This document shows positions 17,001-26,425 of a stretch of DNA of 64,000 nucleotides, piece after piece. The DNA comes from Halomonas icarae (GTDB lineage: Bacteria; Pseudomonadota; Gammaproteobacteria; Pseudomonadales; Halomonadaceae). Numbering within the stretch: the stretch's first letter is position 1; each line of letters opens with the position of its first letter. A model generated the notes under the pieces. The model searched no databases. It was not told where the DNA came from and saw only the letters and a program-made list of their open reading frames with translations. The stretch lies in the NCBI RefSeq assembly GCF_009901955.1, contig NZ_WUTS01000001.1, positions 1,399,666-1,463,665 on the forward strand. The letters run 5' to 3'. Made by a program: the position numbers and the translations under genes.

Positions 17001-17897
17001 CTACTCGCCTGGTGCCTGACTCGCCCCGGCATGCTCTAGCAGGGTGGCGATGACCGCGTCGTGGGTGGCGGCGTCGAAGTCGCCGGGACACAGTTCGGCC
17101 AGGCGACTGGCCAGCTGGTCGCCGCTGACCACCAGCAGGTCGTCGGGTCCCTGGCTGGCATCCACCTGCCAGCCGGGAAGGGTCAATACGCCCATCACCG
17201 GTACCCTGCGGCCGGTGCGTGAGCTCAGCCACTCGGCCATCCAGCGCGCCAGCTCGCGAGTCCTGCTCAGCGGTGTGCGCTCGCTCCAGCCCGGGAAGCG
17301 CAGCCGCGAGGGTTCTACCACGAGCCGGTATTGCTCTTCTCCGGAGGGGGTAAAGGGGCGGGAGCGGGCTCGGGTCTCCACCACGAAGACGCCACAGGGC
17401 GTGACCACCACGTGATCGATGCGTGTATCGGCCGCCGGCACATCGTGGAAGACGTAGAAGGGGTGGGCCTCCGGGCGCACCAGCCGCTCCAGCTCCTGGC
17501 CGACTGCCAGTTCGCAGGCCAGTCCCAGCTTGAGGCGGCGGATGCGCTGAAAGTCCCGCATCAGTCGAAAGCTGAAGGTCAGCACCAGCAGGGTGCTCAG
17601 CGCGCCGTAGAAGGCCCACTCCACCCAGATCTGTTCTGTGGCAAGGAGCATGCGGCCCATGCCGTAGACCAGCGGGGCAAGCGTGATGATGGGGCCCAGG
17701 GCGCCACTCAGGTAGAGCCCGGCGAAGGCGTCGTCGAGACGGTCGCGCAGCTGCTGGCCGGGTTCACGCAGCGGTTGCGCATCGAAGGGCGAGTGCACTC
17801 GTGCATCATGAAGATTACGAAGCGCCACGACGATTCCCCCCATGGCGGCGAGCGGAAACAGAAAGATCAGGGGTAGCAGGTATTCCAGCCAGGCCAT
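17001..17897 (-). CDS. NERD domain membrane protein
   Basis: This 298-residue protein has an N-terminal membrane segment (about 5-26) and a hydrophobic pair (about 65-110), followed by a cytoplasmic NERD (nuclease-related) domain around 125-225. The core motif reads RIDHVVVTPCGVFVVETRA. The usual ETK ends in ETR here, so the restriction-endonuclease-like lysine is replaced by arginine. The family is thought to act on nucleic acid but is poorly characterised. The gene faces a sirtuin gene with 99 bp between the starts. Function remains unknown. Confidence 0.75.
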   Translation of the reverse strand: MAWLEYLLPLIFLFPLAAMGGIVVALRNLHDARVHSPFDAQPLREPGQQLRDRLDDAFAGLYLSGALGPIITLAPLVYGMGRMLLATEQIWVEWAFYGALSTLLVLTFSFRLMRDFQRIRRLKLGLACELAVGQELERLVRPEAHPFYVFHDVPAADTRIDHVVVTPCGVFVVETRARSRPFTPSGEEQYRLVVEPSRLRFPGWSERTPLSRTRELARWMAEWLSSRTGRRVPVMGVLTLPGWQVDASQGPDDLLVVSGDQLASRLAELCPGDFDAATHDAVIATLLEHAGASQAPGE

Positions 17898-17996
17898 CGG
17901 GATTCCTTGCTAGGGGGAAGCGGCGAGAGGCCCATTCTAGACAACCTGCCCCGTGCGGGGCCATGCTCTGTTTGGCGCAGACAGCGAGGCATCAGG

Positions 17997-18890
17997 ATGA
18001 CGGCAGCACAGGTGAAACCCGAGACCAGCGAGGCAGAGCTGGCGGCACTCGTCGAGTTTGTCGAGCGCCATCCACGGCTGGCGGTGCTCGGTGGGGCCGG
18101 CATCAGCACCGCCAGCGGCATTCCCGATTATCGCGATGCCGCCGGCGAGTGGAAGCGTTCGCCGCCCATGGAACATCGCCAGTTCATGGGCAGTCATGCC
18201 GCCCGACAGCGTTACTGGGCCCGCGCCCTGGTGGGCTTTCGCACCCTGGACGAGGCACGGCCCAATGCGGCTCACCAGGCCCTGGCGCGACTCGAGAGCC
18301 TGGGACATGTTCGCGGGATGATCACCCAGAACGTGGATGGCCTGCATCAGTGCGCCGGCTCGCGACGGGTGATCGATCTGCATGGTCGCGCCGACCGGGT
18401 GCGCTGCATGGGATGCGGCTCCAGCCGCATGCGTCATGCCCTGCACGCGGAACTCGAGAGCCTCAATCCGCACTGGGCGACCCTCGGCGCGGCCGCGGCG
18501 CCGGACGGGGATGCCGATCTGGAAGCGGACTTCTCCACCTTCCGGGTGCCCGACTGTTCGCGCTGCGGCGACGGTATCTGGAAGCCCGATGTGGTGTTCT
18601 TCGGTGACAGCGTGCCGCGTGGTGTGGTCGAGCGCGCCTTTGCCCTGATCGAGGAGTGCGATGCCCTGCTGGTGGTGGGCTCCTCGCTGATGGTCTATTC
18701 GGGCTTTCGCTTCGCGCGGGCCGCGGCACAGCAGAGTAAGCCCATCGCCTGCCTCAACCTGGGGCGTACCCGCGCCGACGACCTCTATACTCTGAAGGTG
18801 GCGGCCCCGGTAGATGCCTCGCTCGGGGCGTTGGTCGGGCGGCTGGAAGGCCGGCTTGTCGAGGGGAGGCTCAACCGCCGGCCAGCTTGA
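17997..18890 (+). CDS. NAD-dependent deacylase of the SIR2 family
   Basis: This sirtuin removes acyl groups from protein lysines using NAD. The start at 17997 has GAGG seven bases upstream. The 297-residue protein shows GGAGISTASGIPDYRD (33-46), TQNVDGLHQ (110-118), catalytic His129 (DLHGRAD), the zinc cysteines Cys137, Cys140, Cys187 and Cys190, and the VVGSSLMVYSGF cofactor loop. The intact zinc finger and catalytic histidine indicate an ordinary protein deacylase. Its 3' end overlaps the converging yciH gene by 20 bp. Confidence 0.9.
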   Translation: MTAAQVKPETSEAELAALVEFVERHPRLAVLGGAGISTASGIPDYRDAAGEWKRSPPMEHRQFMGSHAARQRYWARALVGFRTLDEARPNAAHQALARLESLGHVRGMITQNVDGLHQCAGSRRVIDLHGRADRVRCMGCGSSRMRHALHAELESLNPHWATLGAAAAPDGDADLEADFSTFRVPDCSRCGDGIWKPDVVFFGDSVPRGVVERAFALIEECDALLVVGSSLMVYSGFRFARAAAQQSKPIACLNLGRTRADDLYTLKVAAPVDASLGALVGRLEGRLVEGRLNRRPA

Positions 18891-19245
18891 CCGTGTAGCC
18901 GCGGCTCTCGAGCTCTGCCTTGAGTGTCTCGCGGTGGTCGCCCTGAATCTCGATCACCCCCTCCTTGACGGCGCCGCCGGTGCCGCAGCGTTTCTTCAAC
19001 AGCTTGGCCAGACGCTTGAGCTCGGCCTCGGGCAGTGGTACGCCACTGATCGTGGTGACGCCCTTTCCCTTGCGGCCGCTGGTCTCGCGGCGAATCCGCA
19101 CGATGCCGTCGAGCTCGGCGAGGCGTGCCTGTTCCGCCTGCTCGGCACAGCGACAGTCGGCGACGGGTTGGCGGCAGTCCGGACAGGTCTCGCCATGCTC
19201 GGTGGAGTAGACGAGGCCGCGCAGCTGGTCCTGGAGGGATGACAT
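18871..19245 (-). CDS. yciH: SUI1/eIF1-like translation factor YciH
   Basis: This 124-residue bacterial homologue of eIF1 is thought to tune initiation fidelity on the 30S subunit. The N-terminal part holds a cysteine cluster (CPDCRQPVADCRC) that could bind zinc. The SUI1 domain covers about residues 48-120 with GRKGKGVTTISG, KLLKKRCGTGGAVKEG and IEIQGDHRETLKAELESRGY, the conserved core of the fold. It converges on and overlaps the sirtuin gene. Confidence 0.92.
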   Translation of the reverse strand: MSSLQDQLRGLVYSTEHGETCPDCRQPVADCRCAEQAEQARLAELDGIVRIRRETSGRKGKGVTTISGVPLPEAELKRLAKLLKKRCGTGGAVKEGVIEIQGDHRETLKAELESRGYTVKLAGG

Positions 19246-19313
19246 GGTGTGACTTCCGGGGTGGGGGCTTCAGACGGGGATGATAGCGGCTGTGGCTGCG
19301 ATCTGCATGACCC

Positions 19314-20000
19314 TCAGCGCATGGCGGTGCGTGATTCCAGATCGCGTGAAAGGTGCGCCACCACCGTGGGCAGCTGGAACATGCTGGTAATCATGATGGC
19401 ACCCTCGGGGGTGATTTCCGCATCGGGGAAGCGGTTGAGGTGGACCACCAGCATGCCGGCATCGAGGGCCGCCTTGACGCCGACCACCGAATCCTCGATG
19501 GCCAGGCAGTGGTGCGGAGAGTAGCCCATCCCCTGTGCCGCATGCAGATAGAGGCAGGGGTCCGGTTTCCAGCAGTTGGCGGTGTAGGCACTGAACAGGT
19601 GATCGCCGAACAGGGTATCCAGGCCAGTGGCCACCAGCGAGGTGCGGATCTTGTTCTCGGGCCCGTTGGAGACCACGCCCATGGGAAACGTCGACAGGGC
19701 CGCCAGCGCCTCGGTGGCCCCTTCGATGGGAATGAGCTCTGTCGCCAGACGCCGGTCGAGGTTGGCTCGCATGCTGGTTTCCAGTGGCCCCAGCACGTCG
19801 GGATCGACGCGGCCATGACGACTCTCCAGCTCGGCGACGATGCGTCGGAAGCGCGCCCCGCGGAACTCGCCGATATAGTCGGTGGCCTGGAACGGCAGGC
19901 CCACGGCATTCAGCGCCGTGGCCATCTCGTCGGCGAGCAGCGGCTCGCTATCGACCAGGGTGCCGTCGCAGTCGAAGAGCAGGCAGAGTGGATGTGCCAT
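19314..20000 (-). CDS. HAD-superfamily subfamily IA phosphatase
   Basis: This 228-residue cytoplasmic phosphatase resembles YieH/beta-phosphoglucomutase-like enzymes. Motif I is LLFDCDGTLVDSEPL with the nucleophile and acid aspartates, motif II is GVVSNGPENKI, motif III lies around KPDPCLY, and motif IV is CLAIEDSVVGVKAAL. The cap domain is helical (C1 type). I prefer the ATG at 20000 over the adjacent GTG at 20003 because GAGG is seven bases upstream of the ATG. The natural substrate is unknown. Confidence 0.88.
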   Translation of the reverse strand: MAHPLCLLFDCDGTLVDSEPLLADEMATALNAVGLPFQATDYIGEFRGARFRRIVAELESRHGRVDPDVLGPLETSMRANLDRRLATELIPIEGATEALAALSTFPMGVVSNGPENKIRTSLVATGLDTLFGDHLFSAYTANCWKPDPCLYLHAAQGMGYSPHHCLAIEDSVVGVKAALDAGMLVVHLNRFPDAEITPEGAIMITSMFQLPTVVAHLSRDLESRTAMR

Positions 20001-20211
20001 CACCGGGCCTCACGAGGAAACAGGGCGTTATAAATCCATTGTTACAGATGTCGGGGTCACCTGCCCATTATTAAAGCCCAGTTACGCTGATTTTTGAACA
20101 CTGTTCATAAATATTCCGAAAAACGGGATGTCATGGGGTCACGGCGCTGGTATTCGCGGTCTTAGAGGCCACCCACCTATACTGACGACGCGTCTCGGTA
20201 GGAAGCAGCCA

Positions 20212-20595
20212 ATGAATTTCGAACGTGTCGTCTTCGGTTTCTTCATCATCCTCACCCTGAGCCTCAATGCCGCCTTCGTTGCGCATGGCCTCGAGGCGGC
20301 AGCGCATCATAATGTGTGGATTCTCACCCTTGCCATCATCGCCAACCTGGTGGCGATCGGCCTGAAGCTGGGGGATCGCTCCGAGACTGGCGCCTTGCTG
20401 TTGGCATCCGGGCTGGTAGCGGGGGCCTTGCTGATCACGGCGCGTATCATCTGGATCGTCACGGTGCCCAGTGGCTGGGGCGTGCCGGAAGCGGGTGCGA
20501 TGGCCGATATCATCTCGATCGCCAGGGGGGCGCTGGTGGCGAATATCATCGCAACGGCAATCCTGGTCGGCGATACGCTGTTATCGCGGCGCTAG
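20212..20595 (+). CDS. Small four-helix membrane protein, DUF6394-like
   Basis: This 127-residue inner-membrane protein has four hydrophobic segments (about 6-27, 36-53, 62-83, 101-122). The start at 20212 has AGGAAG seven bases upstream. It is probably a member of DUF6394, an uncharacterised family; that name is from memory. It ends 16 bp before the cation channel gene, so the two are almost certainly co-transcribed. A role as an accessory subunit of that channel is inference only. Confidence 0.7.
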   Translation: MNFERVVFGFFIILTLSLNAAFVAHGLEAAAHHNVWILTLAIIANLVAIGLKLGDRSETGALLLASGLVAGALLITARIIWIVTVPSGWGVPEAGAMADIISIARGALVANIIATAILVGDTLLSRR

Positions 20596-20611
20596 TTGAG
20601 CGAACGAGCCG

Positions 20612-22372
20612 ATGACGACCACTTCCGATCTCGACCGTGTAGGAATGATCCTGCTGCGCTACATGCGCCGGCCGCTGTTCGTGCTGCTCTTCGTCTATTC
20701 GTTGGGGATCATCGGCATGGTCCTGATGCCGGGGCGGGTCGTCGATGGTGAAACGACCCATATGGACCTCTTCCACGCCTTCTACTTCTTTACCTATACG
20801 GCGACCACGACCGGCTTTGGCGAACTACCCAACGGTTTCAGCGATGAACAGCGCCTGTGGACGATCTTCTGCCTCTATACCGGTGCCATCGCCTGGTTCT
20901 ATGCGATTGGGTCGCTGATCAACCTAGTTCAGAACCCTCACTTCATCCAGTCCATGGAGGGGTTCCGGTTCGCGCGCAAGGTCAGGCGTAACGCGGAGCC
21001 TTTCGTCATCCTGTGCGGTTTCGGTGATGCCGGCAGCCTGCTTGCCCGGGGGCTGAGCGACCATCGCATGCGAGCGGTGATTCTCGATGTGGACCCGGAG
21101 CGCATCAAGGCGCTGGGGGTACGCGACTACACGGTGGCGATGCCGGGGCTCTGCGCGGATGCCGGTGCACCCAAGCATCTCCTGGCGGCGGGTGTCGAGC
21201 ACCCCGCCTGTCGAGCCCTGGTGACATTGACCAATGATGACGACACCAATCTCAAGATTGCGGTGATGGCACGGCACCTGAACCCGAGGCTTCAGGTCAT
21301 CTGCCGTTCCACATCGACGCGTCATGGCGGCACGCTACAAGCGCTGGACAATGTCACGGTGGTCGATCCCTTCGCGATCTTCGCGCAGCTTCTCTACTGG
21401 GTGATCGCACGCTCCGAACTGCATAACCTCAATGCATGGTTCGTCGGAGCACCCGGCGTGACGCTCGGCAGCCCGTTGCGGGTGCCCCAGGGGGAGTGGA
21501 TCCTGTGCGGGTTCGGCCGAATGGGCCACCGAATCCATCGTTGTCTTCACGACCATGGCATCGGCGTCCGCGTTATCGATCCAGGCGAGGAGGGTGAGGC
21601 AACCGAGACAGAGAAGGATCCGGTGTTGGCCCAGGCCGACCACTCGTCGCTGGAGGCGGCCGGGATCGGAGACGCTGCCGGTATCGTTGCCGCGATGAAT
21701 CGCGATGCCGACAATCTCAGCACGCTGCTGTCGGTCAATGAGCTCAATCCCGATGTATTCCGCATCGTGCGTCAGAACAGCCATGAGAATCAGGTAGTCT
21801 TCGATGCCGCCAGGACCGATCTGGTCCTTCAGCACAGCCTGACGACGGCGCGCCGTATCCTGAAGCTGCTGATCTCGCCGCTGATCCAGGAGTTGATCGA
21901 CTGGCTGGCGCAGCGGGAGCCGAACCAGACGGAGGCACTGGTGGCTCGACTGCAGGTGGCCGTCGGTGACGAACCCCCACACCTGTGGTCGGTCAGACTG
22001 AACCCGGACGAGGCGCCGGCCGTGACTCGACTCCTGAGCGAGGAGGGCGTGGTCACGCCCGGGGCCCTGTGTCGCGATGCGCGCGCCTTCTCACAAGCGC
22101 TACCGTGCGAAATGCTGGCCATTCGCCGTGAGGGGCAGTCGATCATGCTACCGGACGCCGACTTTCCCCTCGCGGCGGGGGATGAGCTGCTCTTCTGCGG
22201 AGTCCAGGCGGCGGAGCCCATGCTGCAGGCGACGCTCCATAATCCCTATACGCTTCATTATGTGCTGACGGGGGTCGATCCACCGCGTGGCTATGTGTTC
22301 ACATGGTTTGCCGATAGGTTTGGGGAGCGTTGCCGTGATAACACGTCGGACAGCCGGCACCCTCGAACATGA
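20612..22372 (+). CDS. RCK/TrkA-N-regulated cation channel
   Basis: The 586-residue protein starts with a two-helix pore module (about 21-40 and 85-108). The pore loop YTATTTGFGELPNGF has a K+-channel-like selectivity filter (TTTGFGE, residues 65-71), with TGFG in place of the canonical VGYG. The first NAD-binding RCK domain begins at FVILCGFGDAGSLLARGL and the second at WILCGFGRMGHRIHRCL. A C-terminal TrkA-C-like domain follows (about 460-555). This is the architecture of ligand-gated potassium channels such as MthK, with tandem RCK domains in one chain. A halophile would use it in potassium and osmotic balance. Confidence 0.85.
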   Translation: MTTTSDLDRVGMILLRYMRRPLFVLLFVYSLGIIGMVLMPGRVVDGETTHMDLFHAFYFFTYTATTTGFGELPNGFSDEQRLWTIFCLYTGAIAWFYAIGSLINLVQNPHFIQSMEGFRFARKVRRNAEPFVILCGFGDAGSLLARGLSDHRMRAVILDVDPERIKALGVRDYTVAMPGLCADAGAPKHLLAAGVEHPACRALVTLTNDDDTNLKIAVMARHLNPRLQVICRSTSTRHGGTLQALDNVTVVDPFAIFAQLLYWVIARSELHNLNAWFVGAPGVTLGSPLRVPQGEWILCGFGRMGHRIHRCLHDHGIGVRVIDPGEEGEATETEKDPVLAQADHSSLEAAGIGDAAGIVAAMNRDADNLSTLLSVNELNPDVFRIVRQNSHENQVVFDAARTDLVLQHSLTTARRILKLLISPLIQELIDWLAQREPNQTEALVARLQVAVGDEPPHLWSVRLNPDEAPAVTRLLSEEGVVTPGALCRDARAFSQALPCEMLAIRREGQSIMLPDADFPLAAGDELLFCGVQAAEPMLQATLHNPYTLHYVLTGVDPPRGYVFTWFADRFGERCRDNTSDSRHPRT

Positions 22373-22537
22373 CGCCCGAGGCTTGCACAGGGGCGGTATG
22401 GTTCACACAGGTGGTGGCGTTGGCCTGGCGCGCGTTTTCCAGGTCAGTGTCGACTAGCATGAAGCAAGGCCCGGAGCGGTCGTTTCCTGATCGATGATCC
22501 CTCCGGTGAGATTCACACCCAGCAGGCGAGGTACAGC

Positions 22538-22828
22538 ATGAAGCAGGACACCCTCTGGTCGCTGGCCGGTTCCGCCGCGGCGGTGGCGGCCAGCATGATG
22601 GCCCGCAAGGCGGCGGACAAGGCCTACCAGAAAGAGGTGGGCGAGACCCCACCGGAAAATCCCGATGAGCCTGACGTGGAGTGGCGTCAGGCCCTGCTGT
22701 GGGGCGCCGCCACCGGCGTGCTGGTGGGAGTCGCCCGGGTGGTGGGCAGGCGCGCCGGGCGCGAGGTCATGCACAGGGCGCCCGGTACTGGCAAGAAGGG
22801 GGGAGTGTTGCCCCGGCTGAAGCGGTAG
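22538..22828 (+). CDS. DUF4235 domain protein
   Basis: This 96-residue protein has two weakly hydrophobic alanine/glycine-rich segments, near residues 7-22 (LAGSAAAVAASMMA) and 51-66 (LLWGAATGVLVGVARVV), joined by an acidic linker, and a basic tail. This matches DUF4235, a small membrane-associated family without known function. It is a single gene with a terminator-like hairpin 36 bp downstream. Confidence 0.72.
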   Translation: MKQDTLWSLAGSAAAVAASMMARKAADKAYQKEVGETPPENPDEPDVEWRQALLWGAATGVLVGVARVVGRRAGREVMHRAPGTGKKGGVLPRLKR

Positions 22829-22863
22829 CACGTCACGCAGAGCTCGGAGACAATACAAGGCAG

Positions 22864-22893
22864 CGGCCCCCCGAACCAACGGTGGGGCCGTTT
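22864..22893 (+). terminator. Terminator of the DUF4235 gene
   Basis: CGGCCCC (22864-22870) pairs with GGGGCCG (22884-22890), with an inner CCG/CGG pair, and TTT follows directly. It precedes the deaminase gene by 60 bp. Confidence 0.6.
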
Positions 22894-22952
22894 ACGCTAT
22901 TGGTCATGGGGCATGTGGCTACCGCCGCCCCGATACGAGGAGAGGGTCTGTA

Positions 22953-24185
22953 ATGAGCGAAGTGGGACTGCACTGCGACAAGGGGCGCGTCGAGACCAGC
23001 TCGGCGCTGCTTACAGGTGTCAGCCTACCGGCGGCGGTGATTCATGAGGCGCCCCTGGCCCATAACCTGATCTGGATGCAGCGCTTCGCCGAGGCCCATG
23101 GTGCCCGACTGGCTCCCCACGGCAAGACCACCATGAGCCCGACGCTGTTCCGGCGCCAGCTCGAGACCGGCGCCTGGGGCATTACCCTGGCCACCGCACC
23201 CCAGTGTCGAGCCGCCTTCGCCCATGGGGTGACGCGACTGCTGATGGCCAACCAGCTGGTGGGAGAGGCCAATATGGCCATGGTGGCGGGGCTGATCCAG
23301 GCCGGGGCGGAGTTCTACTGCGTGGTGGACAGCAGCGACAACGTGGGCCAGCTGGGGCGCTTCTTCGCCGATCGGGGCCTGCACCTCAATGTGCTGATCG
23401 AGCTCGGTGTGCCCGGCGGGCGCTGTGGCTGCCGCACTACCGCCCAGGTCGAGGCGCTGGTGGCGGCGATCGCCGAGCAGCCCGCCCTGCGCCTGGTCGG
23501 CATAGAGGGCTATGAGGGTCTGATCGCCGGCGGCGACGAGGTCGCGGCGGTGCGTGCCTATGGGGAGCGGCTGGTCGAGACCGTCAAGGTACTGCACGGC
23601 AGCGGGGTGCTGGCAAGCGAGGCGCCCATCGTCACCGCGGCGGGCTCCCGGTGGTTCGATCTGATTGCCCAGGCCTTCGACGAGGCGGAGTTGAGGGAAC
23701 ACTACACACCGGTGCTGCGGCCGGGGTGCTATGTGGTGCATGACCACAGGCTCTATGCCGACGCCATGGCCGAGGTGAAGGCGCGCGACCCGCACCTCCA
23801 GGGCGAGCTGCAGCCGGCGCTGGAGGTGTTCGCCCATGTGCAGTCACTGCCCGAGCCGGGACTGGCCATCGTGGGCCTGGGCAAGCGCGATATCGGTCAC
23901 GAGCCGGACATGCCGCTGCCGTTGCGGCACTATCCGCGCGACACGCTCGCAACGATGGACGGGGCGGTGACTGCGCCTAGTAGCTGGCGCGCCACGCATA
24001 TCATGGATCAGCACCTCTTCCTGGAGATCCCCCATGATTCCGAGATGGGTAGTGCCGAACTCGCGGTCGGTGATGTTATCGCCTTCGGCACCTCCCACCC
24101 CTGCCTGACCTTCGACAAGTGGCGCCACCTGCTGCTGGTGGACGAGACGTTGACGGTTACTGAGTCCGTGGCGACCTGCTTCTAG
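22953..24185 (+). CDS. PLP-dependent D-serine dehydratase/D-threonine aldolase-like enzyme
   Basis: This 410-residue fold-type III PLP enzyme has an alanine racemase-like N-terminal barrel and a D-serine dehydratase-like C-terminal domain. The PLP lysine is in LAPHGKTTMSP (near residue 58). PLP phosphate binding is suggested by GIEGYEG and TAAGSRWFD. Likely zinc ligands His and Cys lie in FGTSHPCLTFDKW near the C-terminus. Related proteins are annotated as amino acid deaminases acting on D-amino acids or D-3-hydroxy amino acids. It converges on a D-2-hydroxyacid dehydrogenase gene with only 5 bp between them. Confidence 0.78.
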   Translation: MSEVGLHCDKGRVETSSALLTGVSLPAAVIHEAPLAHNLIWMQRFAEAHGARLAPHGKTTMSPTLFRRQLETGAWGITLATAPQCRAAFAHGVTRLLMANQLVGEANMAMVAGLIQAGAEFYCVVDSSDNVGQLGRFFADRGLHLNVLIELGVPGGRCGCRTTAQVEALVAAIAEQPALRLVGIEGYEGLIAGGDEVAAVRAYGERLVETVKVLHGSGVLASEAPIVTAAGSRWFDLIAQAFDEAELREHYTPVLRPGCYVVHDHRLYADAMAEVKARDPHLQGELQPALEVFAHVQSLPEPGLAIVGLGKRDIGHEPDMPLPLRHYPRDTLATMDGAVTAPSSWRATHIMDQHLFLEIPHDSEMGSAELAVGDVIAFGTSHPCLTFDKWRHLLLVDETLTVTESVATCF

Positions 24186-24190
24186 GCGGC

Positions 24191-25168
24191 TCAGGGCCTC
24201 CAGGCCTCCTCGTTGACCAGGCTGATGGGACGCTGCCCCTGTAGTGCCCGGCTGATGTTGTCCACGGCACGCTGTGCCATGGCATCCCGGGTCTCGCGAG
24301 TTGCGGAGCCGATATGCGGCAGGGCGACCACGTTGGGCATATGGGGCAGGGGGGACTCGGGGGAGAGCGGCTCCTGCTCGAAGACATCGAGCCCGGCGGC
24401 ACGCACCTGGCCCTTCTCCAGCGCCGCGATCAGGTCTGCCTCCCGCACCACTCGGCCGCGGGCAATATTGACGAAGATCCCCGAGGGCTTCATCAGGCTG
24501 AATTCACGAGCGCCGATCAGGTGTTCGGTCTCGGCGGTCAAGGGGACGGTCACACAGATGATATCCGCCTCTTCGAGTAGCGCGTCCATCTCACGACGCT
24601 TGGCCCCCAGCTCCTGCTCCAGGGCCGGCTTGGGTGAGGCGTTGGAGTAGAGTACGCGCATGCCGAACCCCAGGGCACCGCGGCGCGCGATGGCGGCGCC
24701 GATGCGGCCGAAACCGATCATGCCCAGCGTCTTGCCGTACACGTCGCTGCCGAACTGTGCCTCGCCGATGCTGGCCTGCCAGTCGCCACGCCTGACGAAG
24801 TCGGCCAGTTCGACCACGCGGCGAGATGCCGCGAGTATCAGCGCGAAGCCGGTATCTGCCGTGGTCTCTGTGAGCACATCGGGCGTGTTGCAGAGCAGGA
24901 TGCCGCGCCGTGTCAGCTCCTCCACCGGGATGCCGTCGTAGCCCACGGAGATGGTGGCGATCGCCTCCAGGTTTGGTGCGGCATCGAGCCACTCGGGGGT
25001 GATGACGAGTCCGCTGCCGATCAGACCATGGGCCCTGGGCAGGGCGTCAAGGAAGGCGGGGTCCTCGGCAGGGGTGGCGCCCTGACAGACCTGAACCTCG
25101 AAGTGTTCGCCGAGCTGCGCCAGCTGGACGTCCGTCAGGCGGCCATGGACCAGGATATGTTTCTTCAT
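24191..25168 (-). CDS. D-isomer-specific 2-hydroxyacid dehydrogenase (GhrB-like)
   Basis: This 325-residue NAD(P)-dependent enzyme is probably a glyoxylate/hydroxypyruvate or 2-ketogluconate reductase. The Rossmann motif is GKTLGMIGFGRIGAAIARR. The substrate-binding arginine is in FVNIARGRVVREADL. The catalytic glutamate is in DVFEQEPL and the catalytic histidine in LPHIGSATRETR. I chose the ATG at 25168 (MKKHILVHG); the in-frame ATG at 25183 gives an unlikely N-terminus. Hydroxypyruvate reduction would connect with the glycerate genes later in the window, but that link is inference. Confidence 0.88.
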   Translation of the reverse strand: MKKHILVHGRLTDVQLAQLGEHFEVQVCQGATPAEDPAFLDALPRAHGLIGSGLVITPEWLDAAPNLEAIATISVGYDGIPVEELTRRGILLCNTPDVLTETTADTGFALILAASRRVVELADFVRRGDWQASIGEAQFGSDVYGKTLGMIGFGRIGAAIARRGALGFGMRVLYSNASPKPALEQELGAKRREMDALLEEADIICVTVPLTAETEHLIGAREFSLMKPSGIFVNIARGRVVREADLIAALEKGQVRAAGLDVFEQEPLSPESPLPHMPNVVALPHIGSATRETRDAMAQRAVDNISRALQGQRPISLVNEEAWRP

Positions 25169-25310
25169 GCTGCACCGTTCCATTAATCAATCATCGATGA
25201 ATATCGAAGCGGGACCATTATCTGGTATCTGAAGGTATAACACCTCGCGTTCTGCCCGTGCCCTTGCGAGTCACACCGGGCAGTGGAGCATCAACCAGGG
25301 GCAGATACAA

Positions 25311-25336
25311 AACGGGCGGCCCTGAGGCCGCCCGTT
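25311..25336 (-). terminator. Rho-independent terminator of the fba operon
   Basis: A perfect 11-bp GC-rich stem (25311-25321 with 25326-25336) has a four-base loop and a TTTT tail on the minus strand, 24 bases after the fba stop codon. Confidence 0.85.
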
Positions 25337-25360
25337 GATCATGCGAGGTGCGAGGTATGC

Positions 25361-26425
25361 TTAGCGCACCTTGGGGTCCAGCTCGCCGCTTGCGTAGCGC
25401 TCGAACATCGCTTCCAGATTGATCGGCTTGATCTTGGACGCGTTGCCGGCGGTGCCGAAGGCCTCGTAGCGATCGATACAGAGATCGCGCATGGCGGTGA
25501 CGGTCTCCTTGAGGAACTTGCGCGGGTCGAACTCGCTGGGGTTCTCGGCCAGGAAGCGACGCACCGCGCCGGTGGAGGCCAGACGCAGGTCGGTATCGAT
25601 ATTGACCTTGCGCACCCCATGCTTGATGCCCTCGATGATCTCCTCGACGGGCACGCCGTAGGTCTCGGGAATCTCACCGCCGTGGGCGTTGATGATCTCG
25701 AGCCACTCCTGGGGCACCGAGGAGGAGCCATGCATCACCAGGTGGGTATCGGGGATGCGGGCGTGGATCTCCTTGATGCGCTGGATGGAGAGAGTGTCGC
25801 CAGTGGGCGGCCGAGTGAACTTGTAGGCGCCGTGGCTGGTGCCGATGGCGATGGCCAGGGCGTCGACACCGGTGGCCTTGACGAAGTCGGCGGCCTCTTC
25901 CGGGTCGGTGAGCAGCTGCTCCATGTCCAGCTTGCCCTCGGCGCCGATGCCATCTTCCTCACCGGCCATGCCGGTTTCCAGGCTGCCCAGGCAGCCCAGC
26001 TCGCCCTCCACTGAGACCCCACAGGCGTGAGCCATCTCCACGGTGCGGCGGGTCACGTCGACGTTGTATTCGTAGCTGGCCGGGGTCTTGCCATCCTCGC
26101 CCAGGGAGCCGTCCATCATCACCGAGGAGAAGCCCAGCTGGATGGAGCGCTGACATACCGCCGGGCTGGTGCCGTGGTCCTGGTGCATCACCACCGGGAT
26201 GTGCGGAAACTCTTCCACTGCGGCCAGGATCAGGTGGCGCAGGAAGGGGGCACCGGCGTACTTGCGGGCACCGGCAGAGGCCTGGACGATCACCGGGGAG
26301 TCGGTGCGGTCGGCGGCTTCCATGATGGCGCGCATCTGCTCGAGGTTGTTGACGTTGAAGGCCGGCACGCCGTAGCCATGTTCGGCGGCGTGGTCCAGCA
26401 GCTGGCGCATGCTGATCAGTGCCAT
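25361..26425 (-). CDS. fba: Class II fructose-bisphosphate aldolase
   Basis: This zinc enzyme interconverts fructose 1,6-bisphosphate and two triose phosphates. It has 354 residues starting at [10 protein letters not shown], with GGTGA seven bases upstream. The zinc ligand histidines lie in [20 protein letters not shown] and [11 protein letters not shown], and the catalytic aspartate is in MHQDHG. The length and the YGVPVEEI / KVNIDTDLR pattern place it in the Calvin-cycle-type (class IIB) aldolases. It is last in the epd-pgk-fba series and lies 82 bp after pgk, with a small GC hairpin (26449-26475) between them. Confidence 0.95.
   Translation of the reverse strand: MALISMRQLLDHAAEHGYGVPAFNVNNLEQMRAIMEAADRTDSPVIVQASAGARKYAGAPFLRHLILAAVEEFPHIPVVMHQDHGTSPAVCQRSIQLGFSSVMMDGSLGEDGKTPASYEYNVDVTRRTVEMAHACGVSVEGELGCLGSLETGMAGEEDGIGAEGKLDMEQLLTDPEEAADFVKATGVDALAIAIGTSHGAYKFTRPPTGDTLSIQRIKEIHARIPDTHLVMHGSSSVPQEWLEIINAHGGEIPETYGVPVEEIIEGIKHGVRKVNIDTDLRLASTGAVRRFLAENPSEFDPRKFLKETVTAMRDLCIDRYEAFGTAGNASKIKPINLEAMFERYASGELDPKVR

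Noticed and set aside
20096..20106. GAACACTGTTC palindrome in the gap between the HAD gene and the small membrane protein
   Set aside because: It is only 11 bases, and I cannot match it to a known regulator; it does not fit a LexA box.
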